Source: an uncultured Colwellia sp. (GTDB lineage: Bacteria > Pseudomonadota > Gammaproteobacteria > Enterobacterales > Alteromonadaceae). From it: a DNA stretch of 17,345 bases. Positions within the stretch are counted from its first letter, which is position 1; each line of letters begins with the position of its first letter. The notes under the pieces were generated by a model. The model did not search any database, had not been told where the DNA came from, and saw only the letters and a program-made list of their open reading frames with translations. The stretch lies in the NCBI GenBank assembly GCA_913020705.1, contig CAJWBY010000094.1:1-17345 (forward strand). The letters run 5' to 3'. Positions 6,292 to 13,962 of the stretch are shown piece by piece. Made by a program: the position numbers and the translations under genes.

Positions 6292-7686
6292 TTGAAAACA
6301 ACTTTAAAAAATGAATATAAAAAATTATGCCGTACTGTTATTGCAGGACTATGTATTTCTGGCTCTCTATTCACTTTGTCTTTACAAGCGGCAGAGTTAG
6401 GCGAACCCGAAAAAGAAGAGCTGAAATTTGGTTTTATCAAACTAACTGATATGGCACCTATTGCTATCGCTTATGAAAATGGCTACTTTGAAGACGAAGG
6501 CCTTTACGTAACAATTGAAGCTCAAGCAAACTGGAAAGTACTACTTAACGGCGTTATTGACGGTAGCTTAGATGGAGCACACATGCTTGCTGGTCAGCCT
6601 ATTGCCGCAACTATGGGTTACGGTACTCAAGCAGACATCATTACGCCTTTCTCAATGGATTTAAACGGTAATGCTATTACTGTATCGAATGCAACTTGGG
6701 CAAAAATGAAGCCAAATATTCCTAAAATGGCTGATGGCAGACCTGTTCACCCGATTAAAGCTGATTCATTGAAACCTGTTATTGAAGAGTTCAAAGATAA
6801 AGGTAAGCCATTTAAAATGGGCATGGTGTTCCCTGTATCTACACATAACTATGAATTACGCTACTGGCTTGCAGCTGGTGGTATTCACCCGGGTTATTAC
6901 GCTCCACACAAAGGTGACACATCTGGTCAAATTGATGCAGAAGCTTTACTTTCAGTAACACCTCCACCGCAAATGCCTTCTACCATGGAAGCTGGCACTA
7001 TCGAAGGTTACTGTGTTGGCGAACCTTGGAACCAACAAGCCGTGTTTAAAAACATTGGTGTTCCGGTAGTCACTGATTACGAAATCTGGAAAAACAACCC
7101 TGAAAAAGTTTTTGGTATCACTGCAAAATTCGCTGAAAAATACCCAAACACAACGATTCGTTTAACACGTGCACTTATTCGTGCTGCTAAATGGCTAGAT
7201 GAAAAAGAAAACGCTAACCGCCCTGCTGCCGTAAAAATATTATCACAATCTAACTATGTTGGCGCCGATTACGATGTAATTGCTAACTCAATGACGGGTA
7301 CTTTTGAATACGAAAAAGGAGATAAACGTTCGGTACCTGATTTCAACGTATTCTTTCGTTACAACGCAACTTACCCATACTACTCGGATGCTATCTGGTA
7401 CTTAACGCAAATGCGTCGTTGGGGACAAATCAGCGATGATAAGAGTGACCAATGGTACAAAGATCTTGCTGCAAAAGTTTACCGTCCAGACATCTACGAA
7501 AAAGCGGCTAAATCGTTAATTGCTGAGAAATTAATACCAGCTAATGAATTTCCTAACTTCGCTACAGAGACAGGTTTCAAACCACCTCAACAGCACTTCA
7601 TTGATGACATTGTTTACGATGGCAACACACCAAACGCTTATTTAGAAAAGTTCAAAATTGGCCTTAAAAAAGGTGACAAACTTTAA
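6292..7686 (+). CDS. nrtA: Nitrate/nitrite ABC transporter, periplasmic substrate-binding protein
   Basis: This protein captures nitrate or nitrite in the periplasm and delivers it to NrtB. With the TTG start it has 464 residues and begins with a Sec signal peptide: a basic n-region ([13 protein letters not shown]), a hydrophobic core ([17 protein letters not shown]) and likely cleavage after LQA. No lipobox is evident, unlike the cyanobacterial lipoprotein NrtA. Pocket residues expected from the family are Trp81 (ANWKVL), His185 (STHNYEL) and Lys272 (PEKVFG). A roughly 15-residue insert (around [17 protein letters not shown]) and a 100-residue C-terminal extension distinguish it from NasS. 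It is the first gene of the unit nrtA-nrtB-nrtD-porin, behind the attenuator. A 15-bp hairpin separates it from nrtB. Confidence 0.95.
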   Translation: MKTTLKNEYKKLCRTVIAGLCISGSLFTLSLQAAELGEPEKEELKFGFIKLTDMAPIAIAYENGYFEDEGLYVTIEAQANWKVLLNGVIDGSLDGAHMLAGQPIAATMGYGTQADIITPFSMDLNGNAITVSNATWAKMKPNIPKMADGRPVHPIKADSLKPVIEEFKDKGKPFKMGMVFPVSTHNYELRYWLAAGGIHPGYYAPHKGDTSGQIDAEALLSVTPPPQMPSTMEAGTIEGYCVGEPWNQQAVFKNIGVPVVTDYEIWKNNPEKVFGITAKFAEKYPNTTIRLTRALIRAAKWLDEKENANRPAAVKILSQSNYVGADYDVIANSMTGTFEYEKGDKRSVPDFNVFFRYNATYPYYSDAIWYLTQMRRWGQISDDKSDQWYKDLAAKVYRPDIYEKAAKSLIAEKLIPANEFPNFATETGFKPPQQHFIDDIVYDGNTPNAYLEKFKIGLKKGDKL

Positions 7687-7693
7687 GTTAATC

Positions 7694-7728
7694 TGATTCA
7701 AACCATGACTGGTTCATGGTTTGAATCA
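7694..7728 (+). repeat. Intercistronic hairpin between nrtA and nrtB
   Basis: A perfect 15-bp inverted repeat (7694-7708 with 7714-7728) closes a 5-nt loop (CTGGT), 7 nt after the nrtA stop codon. No T tract follows, so it is not a classical terminator. Such hairpins behind binding-protein genes often protect the upstream mRNA from 3' exonucleases and raise binding protein over permease. That role is inferred. Confidence 0.75.
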
Positions 7729-7761
7729 AGGCTAAAAGTAAGTAATAAGAGGAAGTGAAAC

Positions 7762-8760
7762 ATGAGTTTATCAACGGCAACAATCAACCGTTCAACGGTT
7801 AATGAGAAAATGATGAAAACCTTGAAAAGCGTATTCAACAAAGTAACAAACACGCTAATTTTACCTGCTGTCGGTATCGCTATATTTTTAGTCTTATGGT
7901 CGATCACCGCAGCAAGTATTCATACCTCTTTAGGGGAATTTCCAGGGCCCAATGCAGTTGTTAAACAATTTTCTGCACTATACGACGAACACAATACAGA
8001 GCGAGAAAAAGCGGAAGCATTCTACGATAGACAAGATATACGTAACGCTAAAAAATTAGCAAAAAACCCTGACTTCGTGGTAAAAACCAGATCCTACACA
8101 GGTAAAGAAACGTTTTTCGATCAAATATTAACCAGCTTAATTACTGTAACCAGTGGCTTTTTAGTGGCTGCATTTATCGCGATACCACTAGGTATATGGA
8201 TGGGCTTAAGTGCTAAATTAAATTCAGCAATAAACCCAATAGTCCAAATATTCAAACCCGTTTCACCTCTAGCATGGTTACCCCTTGTGACCATGATTGT
8301 AAGTGCCTTATATGTATCAGACGATCCAATGGTGTCTAAATCATTTCTAACGTCATTAATCACAGTGAGCTTATGTAGTTTATGGCCAATGGTTATCAAT
8401 ACTTCAATAGGTGTTTCATCTATCGACAGCGATTTATTAAATGTAAGTAAGGTATTACGACTACCAACCTTTACGCATATTAAGAAGATTGTATTACCCG
8501 CTTCAATTCCCATGATATTTACTGGCATGCGCTTATCATTTGGTGTCGCTTGGATGGTACTTATCGCCGCAGAAATGCTGGCACAAAACCCGGGTTTAGG
8601 TAAGTTCGTTTGGGATGAATTCCAAAACGGTAGTTCAGACTCTTTAGCCCGCATTATGGCAGCAGTGGTAGTAATCGGTTTTATCGGATTTTTATTAGAC
8701 CGCATCATGTTAGTACTACAAAGAAAAGTGTCTTGGGACAAATCAAGCGCAAGTGTTTAA
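7762..8760 (+). CDS. nrtB: Nitrate/nitrite ABC transporter, permease subunit
   Basis: This is the inner-membrane channel of the importer, 332 residues. TM1 is at about 32-52 (LILPAVGIAIFLVLW). The family motif FPGPNAVV is at 60-67. Further helices begin near 125, 170, 198, 255 and 298. The cytoplasmic EAA loop that contacts the ATPase is at about 222-250 (DSDLLNVSKVLRLPTFTHIK, then KIVLPAS). Residues of about 75-115 are a strongly charged stretch between TM1 and TM2 (EHNTEREKAEAFYDRQDIR), which makes the protein longer than compact permeases of about 280 residues. This stretch probably faces the periplasm. The ATG has an AGAGGAAG ribosome binding site. The ATPase gene starts 10 bp after the stop, so the two are cotranscribed. 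Confidence 0.93.
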   Translation: MSLSTATINRSTVNEKMMKTLKSVFNKVTNTLILPAVGIAIFLVLWSITAASIHTSLGEFPGPNAVVKQFSALYDEHNTEREKAEAFYDRQDIRNAKKLAKNPDFVVKTRSYTGKETFFDQILTSLITVTSGFLVAAFIAIPLGIWMGLSAKLNSAINPIVQIFKPVSPLAWLPLVTMIVSALYVSDDPMVSKSFLTSLITVSLCSLWPMVINTSIGVSSIDSDLLNVSKVLRLPTFTHIKKIVLPASIPMIFTGMRLSFGVAWMVLIAAEMLAQNPGLGKFVWDEFQNGSSDSLARIMAAVVVIGFIGFLLDRIMLVLQRKVSWDKSSASV

Positions 8761-8763
8761 GGA
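8759..8763 (+). promoter_or_regulatory. Ribosome binding site of the transporter ATPase gene
   Basis: AAGGA overlaps the nrtB stop codon and lies 7 nt before ATG at 8771. It supports that start over the in-frame GTG at 8753, which precedes the site and lies inside nrtB. Confidence 0.75.
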
Positions 8764-8770
8764 AAATACT

Positions 8771-9691
8771 ATGACAACTACAAATACTATAACAAACACG
8801 ACTACGAATATTACGGCAGATAATAACAAAATGATTAAAGAAGAAGCGTTCTTGAATATCAGTAAAATTGATATGGCGTTCCCTACACCTTCAGGTAGTT
8901 TCACTGCGCTAAAAGATGTAGACCTACAAATAAAAAAAGGTGAGTTCATTTCGCTAATCGGCCATTCGGGGTGTGGTAAATCAACCGTATTAAATATTGT
9001 TGCAGGTATATACCAAGCCACAAAAGGTGGAATATTATTAAAAAATAAAGAAGTGAATGAACCCGGTCCTGAACGCGCAGTAGTCTTTCAAAACCATTCA
9101 TTATTGCCATGGTTAACGTCTTTCCAAAATGTTCAACTTGCTGTTGATCAAGTCTTTAGCAAAACAATGTCAAAGGCTGAGAAAAAAGAGTGGATTGAAC
9201 ATAATTTAAAATTAGTGCACATGGATCATGCTATGCATAAACGTCCAGATGAAATATCGGGAGGTATGAAACAACGTGTTGGTATCGCTCGAGCATTAGC
9301 AATGCAACCTGAAGTATTACTAATGGATGAACCATTTGGCGCACTTGACGCGTTAACACGTGCACATATGCAAGACTCGTTGATGGAGATCCAAAAAGAA
9401 TTAAATAATACCGTAATTATGATAACCCATGACGTAGATGAAGCTGTTCTATTGTCTGATCGCATTGTAATGATGACTAATGGACCAGAAGCAACCATAG
9501 GTGAAATTTTAGACGTTAATTTACCTCACCCAAGAAACCGTTTAGCGCTGGCAGAAAACCCTGAATATAACCGTCTTCGCTCTGCTGTTTTAACCTTTTT
9601 ATATGAAAAACAACGAAAAGTTGAAGTGATGCCAACAGCTAAAACAGCCGAAAAAACCGACATTGAACAACAAAAAAACAATGTTGCTTGA
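8771..9691 (+). CDS. nrtD: Nitrate/nitrite ABC transporter, ATP-binding subunit (single-domain NrtD type)
   Basis: This is the cytoplasmic ATPase that powers uptake through NrtB. The 306-residue product has Walker A GHSGCGKST, a Q-loop in VVFQNHSLLPWL, the ABC signature SGGMKQR, Walker B VLLMDEP followed by the D-loop GALDALTR, and the switch His in MITHDVDEA. It lacks the extra NrtA-like C-terminal domain of cyanobacterial NrtC, so it corresponds to NrtD of cyanobacteria or NasD of Klebsiella. The first 20 residues are almost only Thr and Asn, with no counterpart in the ABC domain. No terminator is visible in the 77 bp before the porin gene, so cotranscription with it is likely. Confidence 0.92.
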   Translation: MTTTNTITNTTTNITADNNKMIKEEAFLNISKIDMAFPTPSGSFTALKDVDLQIKKGEFISLIGHSGCGKSTVLNIVAGIYQATKGGILLKNKEVNEPGPERAVVFQNHSLLPWLTSFQNVQLAVDQVFSKTMSKAEKKEWIEHNLKLVHMDHAMHKRPDEISGGMKQRVGIARALAMQPEVLLMDEPFGALDALTRAHMQDSLMEIQKELNNTVIMITHDVDEAVLLSDRIVMMTNGPEATIGEILDVNLPHPRNRLALAENPEYNRLRSAVLTFLYEKQRKVEVMPTAKTAEKTDIEQQKNNVA

Positions 9692-9768
9692 TGATTATGA
9701 CGACTAATAGTTAAGTAAAAATCATTAAAAATATTAAAATAAATTTAAAAAACTTTAAGGGATAAACC

Positions 9769-10950
9769 ATGCAAACCGTTCATAAACTCTCAAAAATTTC
9801 TGCACTGATTTTGTTAGCAAGTGCAAGTGCTTCAGCAACCGCAAATAGCGAAACTAAAGCGAAAGCCAGTATAGATTTAAACTTGCGATATGAAGCAGTT
9901 GATCAAGACAATACAAAAAAAGAGGCTTCAGCGTTAACATTAAGAACTCGCCTAAATTATACCAGTGCAAGTTATAACGGTTTTTCAGCTGCAGTAGAAG
10001 TAGAAGACTCTCGCCAATTAGGTGTCGACGACTATAACGATACTGTGGGTAATAATACGGAATATTCTGTTATAGCCGATCCAGAAACGACTGAAATAGA
10101 CCAAGCTTTTGTGCAATACAAAAAAGATGGGATCACCGCAAAAGTCGGTCGCCAAGTATTAACCTTAGATAATCACCGTTATGTTGGACATGTTGGATGG
10201 CGTCAAGATCGACAAACATTTGATGCAGCGACAGTAACTTACGCAGCATTAGAAAATGTAAAAATGAGCTATAGCTACATTAATAAACGTAATCGTATTT
10301 TTTCCAATGAAAAAGATTTTGATTCAAAAGACCATTTACTTAACATCTCCTACAAAGCGAGTTACGGCAAACTTACAGCTTACAGCTATCTCTTAGAAGT
10401 TGATGAAGGAACAGCTAATAGCTTAGATACTTTCGGTGTGAGTTTTAACGGTAAAAAAGACAAACTTTCATATTCAGCCGAATTTGCTACTCAAGATTCA
10501 GAAAGCGGTGTGACTGACTATTCTGCAAGTTATATGGCCATTCAAGGTGGATACAGCTTTGATGCTGTAACCGTTAAATTAGGTGCAGAAGTTCTGGGTA
10601 GTGATGATTCAATGTATGGGTTTGCAACACCACTTGCGACACTTCATAAATTCAATGGTTGGGCAGACCAATTTTTAGGCACACCAAAAGAAGGCTTAGT
10701 TGATCTTTATGCCTCAGTGTCAGGTAAAGCATTTGGCGGCGGTTGGACAGTCACAATTCATGATTACTCTGCTGATGAATCAACTGATACGGTTGATGAT
10801 TTAGGCAGTGAAATTAATGCCGTTTACGCTAAAAAGTTCGCTAAAAATTATAAGGCTGGCTTGAAGTATGCGGCTTATTCAGCAGGTGATTCCACTGCAG
10901 GTAAAGTTGATACAGATAAAGTTTGGCTTTGGGTTAGTGCTAAGTTTTAA
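9769..10950 (+). CDS. Outer-membrane porin, alginate-export family, linked to nitrate transport
   Basis: The 393-residue protein starts with a signal peptide (HKLSKISALILLASASASA, then TANS) and ends in Phe (VWLWVSAKF), as outer-membrane beta-barrels do. Alternating hydrophobic and polar strands run throughout. The segments GRQVLTLDNHRYVGHVGWRQ (near residue 127) and PLATLHKFNGWADQF (near residue 290) are typical of the alginate-export porin family. A clear AAGGG ribosome binding site precedes the ATG. It is the last gene before a terminator and follows the ABC transporter genes without a visible stop signal. It may therefore admit nitrate or nitrite through the outer membrane. The family name reflects homology only, and nothing here points to alginate. 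Confidence 0.82.
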   Translation: MQTVHKLSKISALILLASASASATANSETKAKASIDLNLRYEAVDQDNTKKEASALTLRTRLNYTSASYNGFSAAVEVEDSRQLGVDDYNDTVGNNTEYSVIADPETTEIDQAFVQYKKDGITAKVGRQVLTLDNHRYVGHVGWRQDRQTFDAATVTYAALENVKMSYSYINKRNRIFSNEKDFDSKDHLLNISYKASYGKLTAYSYLLEVDEGTANSLDTFGVSFNGKKDKLSYSAEFATQDSESGVTDYSASYMAIQGGYSFDAVTVKLGAEVLGSDDSMYGFATPLATLHKFNGWADQFLGTPKEGLVDLYASVSGKAFGGGWTVTIHDYSADESTDTVDDLGSEINAVYAKKFAKNYKAGLKYAAYSAGDSTAGKVDTDKVWLWVSAKF

Positions 10951-10966
10951 ACTAACGACGGCATAA

Positions 10967-11026
10967 AGAGAAAAGTGAGTTTATACTCTTTGGTTGCGAT
11001 CTTTCATAACCAAAGAGATTTTCTCT
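10967..11026 (+). terminator. Terminator after the porin gene
   Basis: A 10-bp stem (CTCTTTGGTT 10986-10995 with 11008-11017) closes a 12-nt loop and is followed by ATTTTCTCT. An outer 8-bp complement (AGAGAAAA 10967-10974 with TTTTCTCT 11019-11026) can extend it. It ends the nrtABD-porin operon. Confidence 0.75.
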
Positions 11027-11069
11027 GACACAAAATCGCAAATAAGCAGTTATCAACAACCTGCTCGAT

Positions 11070-11075
11070 TATAAT
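11070..11075 (+). promoter_or_regulatory. Possible -10 element for the downstream membrane-protein gene
   Basis: TATAAT is a perfect -10 hexamer, but no good -35 hexamer lies 16-18 bp upstream. It is 90 bp before the gene at 11160. Confidence 0.25.
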
Positions 11076-11122
11076 ATGACTTTTTATCTTTTATTCGATA
11101 ACATGTATGCAGACCTAAATAG

Positions 11123-11138
11123 ACTGACGCTTGTCAGT
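11123..11138 (+). promoter_or_regulatory. Dyad resembling a repressor operator
   Basis: ACTGAC-GCTT-GTCAGT is a perfect 6-bp inverted repeat with a 4-bp centre, 21 bp before the start codon at 11160. Size and position suit an operator for a dimeric regulator such as a TetR-type protein. No such regulator gene is in the window, so this is a guess from symmetry. Confidence 0.35.
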
Positions 11139-11159
11139 TTCTCCTTAATATGAAATATA

Positions 11160-11858
11160 ATGTCAACTCAAACACCTGCTAAACGTCCTAATACATTTTT
11201 AGAACTCATTTTTAATATTGCTATTCCATCTGTTATTTTAATGAAATTATCGGGGGATGAATATTTAGGCTCTGTGAATGCCTTAATTATAGCGTTATTA
11301 TTTCCGTTGGGTTTTGGCTTGTATGATTTTGTTAAAAATAAGTCGATGAATTTCATTTCGTTACTCGGGTTTATAAGTACCTTATTAACAGGTGGTATTG
11401 GTTTATTTGAATTAGATGTTGAATGGCTGGCGATTAAAGAAGCCGCAATTCCATCTGCGATAGGCTTAGTTGTGCTAATCTCTGGCTTTTGGGGAAAACC
11501 ATTAATTGCCAAAATAATGTTAAACCCTCTTTTGTTTAATTTAGAGTTAATCTATCAAACCCTATCAAATAAAAACAAAACTGATGTGTTTAAAACACGA
11601 ATTCAGTGGGCAAATCATCTTCTTGCAATCACCTTTGTTTTTTCTGCTGTTATGAATTACATATTGGCAAAATGGATTGTAGTGAGCCCTGCCGGTACCG
11701 CAGAATTTAATGAACAATTGGGTGAAATGACCTTGATAAGCTATCCAATAATTGCCATTCCTTCAATGATAATGCTCATAGCGATTATGTTTTATGTCGT
11801 AAAAAGTTTGACTAAATTAACAGGCTTAAAGTTAGATGAAATATTTAATGGTGAATAA
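11160..11858 (+). CDS. Six-helix inner-membrane protein, VC0807-like
   Basis: The function is not known. The 232-residue protein has about six hydrophobic segments, near residues 17-32, 40-56, 66-83, 95-112, 154-172 and 190-215. The opening pattern, with FNIAIPSVILMKLS followed by LIIALLFPLGFGLYDF, resembles the uncharacterised VC0807 family of small membrane proteins in Vibrio and relatives. I am moderately sure of that assignment. The central loop (about 127-147) is charged and probably cytoplasmic. The ATG has no convincing Shine-Dalgarno sequence. The gene stands alone on the plus strand and converges on the diguanylate cyclase gene with only 29 bp between the stop codons. It is separated from the nitrate operon by a terminator and a dyad. 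Confidence 0.7.
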   Translation: MSTQTPAKRPNTFLELIFNIAIPSVILMKLSGDEYLGSVNALIIALLFPLGFGLYDFVKNKSMNFISLLGFISTLLTGGIGLFELDVEWLAIKEAAIPSAIGLVVLISGFWGKPLIAKIMLNPLLFNLELIYQTLSNKNKTDVFKTRIQWANHLLAITFVFSAVMNYILAKWIVVSPAGTAEFNEQLGEMTLISYPIIAIPSMIMLIAIMFYVVKSLTKLTGLKLDEIFNGE

Positions 11859-11887
11859 AAAATAAGACAACGGGTATAACTATAAAT

Positions 11888-13819
11888 CTATTCTCCTTCA
11901 TCACTTATTAGTGTGGCGATCTCTACACGGTTCTTACCGTTAGATTTCGCTTTATATAATGCAGTATCGGCGAGTTGAAGTAATGTCTGCACACTATTCG
12001 TTTCATGATAACAGCGTTCTGCTATACCTATACTTGCAGTTAGCGTGATGTCGTAGTCTTCACCCTTTACGATATTTCCCACTAAGCCGTCACAAATGTC
12101 TTGTCCAATCTTTTCCGCTCTTTTGATGGGGCTATCTATCAGTACAATTACCATTTCTTCCCCACCGTACCGAGCAATTAAATCATCTTTACGTAAAGGA
12201 ATACTTAACAAAAATTCGGCCGTAGCTTTGAGACATTCATCTCCAACTAAGTGACCATATTGGTCATTTATTCTCTTGAAGTTATCAAGGTCAATCATCA
12301 TAAGCGATAAATTTTGGTTATTCTTCAAGGCCATTTCAAAAGCAGCCGCGCTATAACTATCTAACGTTTGTCTATTATAAAGTCCCGTTAAATGATCGGT
12401 GCCCGACTGTAATTTGATTTCATCGTGCTGAACTTCAAGGTAATTGGCTTTTTCTTGAAGTTGGATGTTTCTATCTGATAGCTCATTAGTTTTAGCGGCG
12501 ACTTCTCGCTGTAAATTGTCCGTAAGGTGCTCGGCAGTATCTAAAGCCGTTACAAAACGAGAAGCTTGCATTTGAGTTTGAATAAAGATGAAAAGAAACA
12601 AGGCATATTCAGCAATAAATACATTGTAGTAACTCAATTGCGTTGCCACTATGTCATTAATTATCGCTAAAAATAATGGCGTTATACTCACTAAAAGCAA
12701 TAATGCATTTTCAATTTTTGCTATAACACCTAAGACTAAAAGGCGAATAACATAACCGGCTAGAATTACCAATGTCACTTGATAAAACAGTACCTCTATA
12801 ACCATTTGATGAACAGGGATCACCATACTTATAATTATCGTAATAAATAGTATGAGAGAGGAGAACTTAACAACTTTAGCTGAATTTTTAGTGGGTAATA
12901 TTGCTGCAAAGAAGTGTAAACCTGCAACCCCGGGCCAAATTATAAAGATGTATTCAAGCTTAGTGATCCACTCAAAATAAAGAGGATTATTAATGAAATA
13001 GTAAAAATAATCACTCGATAATATAGTTCTAAATAAAACGATAAATGCAAACATTGAAAACAGTAATAATGTCTTTTCTTTAGGACGCTGAATAAAAAAT
13101 ATCAAGTTTTGTAAAACAACCATTATACCAACACCCATAATGGCAGCACGATAGGTAAGATCAGATAGTATTGTTTTAGTTGCAACAGAATGTTCAACAA
13201 TGTTCATTTCACCGTATACGCCCGAACGGTCATAAACATGCACTGAAATATAAATGACTAGCGTCCCATGTTGGCTATTCACAGGTAGTTGAATGATTTC
13301 TGGCTTATAGCGTACCTGCTGTTTTTGGCGTGTCTTAGATATTTTTCCTGACTCTCCTAAAAATGAAACGTTACCTAACTCATCTATCCACCAAGCCTGC
13401 CATGCATCAGTTACAGAACGCATTGAAATCGAAGGATTGGTAAATACTCGATCTAAATTCTTTATTTTAATGGCATAAGTGCCATAGCCATAAATCGTAC
13501 TTGGCTTTGTTTGATTCGTGTTATCAATAATTTTAGCAAGAAAGTTGGGTAAACGTACAACTTGCATTTCTGCTTCATTATTATGAATATCTTCAAAAGG
13601 GACCCAATCACCCCACTTTAAATTCCAATCACCAGACAGGCTTACCTTCCCCTGATCAAATAGAGACTGCGCATCAACAGAAGGAGTGTCGGTTGAGGCA
13701 AAACTAGCTTGAGAAACCATTAAATACATCAAAAAACACACAGTTTTCAGAAAAAAGCTAATACAAGGAGAGAATATAAGAGAATATGGATTGGTTTTAT
13801 AAAAAGTTAATATAAACAA
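11888..13819 (-). CDS. Membrane diguanylate cyclase, 7TM-DISM type with GGDEF domain
   Basis: The protein probably makes cyclic di-GMP in response to an extracytoplasmic signal. It has 643 residues. A signal peptide or first helix (SFFLKTVCFLMYLMVSQASFA) leads to a periplasmic beta-rich domain of about 150 residues typical of 7TMR-DISM sensors (SGDWNLKWGDWVPF, then YGYGTYAIKI). About seven helices follow at 220-420, then a coiled coil at 425-470 and the GGDEF domain at 473-643. The active-site motif is GGEEM (552-556), a functional variant. An RxxD inhibitory site (RKDD, 543-546) lies five residues upstream, so product feedback is likely. The start is uncertain: the longest frame begins with TTG at 13819 behind an AGGA spaced only 3 nt away, and internal CTG or ATG starts near residues 25-32 are possible. 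No phosphodiesterase domain is present. Confidence 0.88.
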   Translation of the reverse strand: MFILTFYKTNPYSLIFSPCISFFLKTVCFLMYLMVSQASFASTDTPSVDAQSLFDQGKVSLSGDWNLKWGDWVPFEDIHNNEAEMQVVRLPNFLAKIIDNTNQTKPSTIYGYGTYAIKIKNLDRVFTNPSISMRSVTDAWQAWWIDELGNVSFLGESGKISKTRQKQQVRYKPEIIQLPVNSQHGTLVIYISVHVYDRSGVYGEMNIVEHSVATKTILSDLTYRAAIMGVGIMVVLQNLIFFIQRPKEKTLLLFSMFAFIVLFRTILSSDYFYYFINNPLYFEWITKLEYIFIIWPGVAGLHFFAAILPTKNSAKVVKFSSLILFITIIISMVIPVHQMVIEVLFYQVTLVILAGYVIRLLVLGVIAKIENALLLLVSITPLFLAIINDIVATQLSYYNVFIAEYALFLFIFIQTQMQASRFVTALDTAEHLTDNLQREVAAKTNELSDRNIQLQEKANYLEVQHDEIKLQSGTDHLTGLYNRQTLDSYSAAAFEMALKNNQNLSLMMIDLDNFKRINDQYGHLVGDECLKATAEFLLSIPLRKDDLIARYGGEEMVIVLIDSPIKRAEKIGQDICDGLVGNIVKGEDYDITLTASIGIAERCYHETNSVQTLLQLADTALYKAKSNGKNRVEIATLISDEGE

Positions 13820-13857
13820 ACGTCCTACTATTTAACAACGCTATGAACAGTCTATTG

Positions 13858-13886
13858 AATATAGGTGCTATTGTATTAATGGGCAA
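13858..13886 (-). promoter_or_regulatory. Possible sigma-70 promoter of the diguanylate cyclase gene
   Basis: On the minus strand TTGCCC (13886-13881) and TATATT (13863-13858) are separated by exactly 17 bp and lie about 40 bp before the coding frame. The -35 matches at 4 of 6 and the -10 at 5 of 6. Confidence 0.45.
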
Positions 13887-13905
13887 ACAAAATAACACCA
13901 TAAAC

Positions 13906-13937
13906 AAAAAAGCGAGCATCATATGATGCTCGCTTTT
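13906..13937 (-). terminator. Intrinsic terminator of putA
   Basis: A perfect 30-nt palindrome (13908-13937) with a GCGAGCATC arm is followed, on the minus strand, by a run of six T residues (complement of 13906-13911). It lies 25 bp after the putA stop. In the plus direction it is followed by TTTTATTATTT, so it could also stop opposing transcripts. Confidence 0.9.
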
Positions 13938-13962
13938 ATTATTTAAATACACTTAAGAAAGG

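Noticed and set aside
8121..8741. 206-residue minus-strand open frame inside nrtB
   Set aside because: It is the antisense shadow of nrtB, without a recognisable domain or its own ribosome binding site.
8753..8770. GTG at 8753 as the start of the ATPase gene
   Set aside because: It lies inside nrtB upstream of the AAGGA site, which is well spaced for ATG at 8771.
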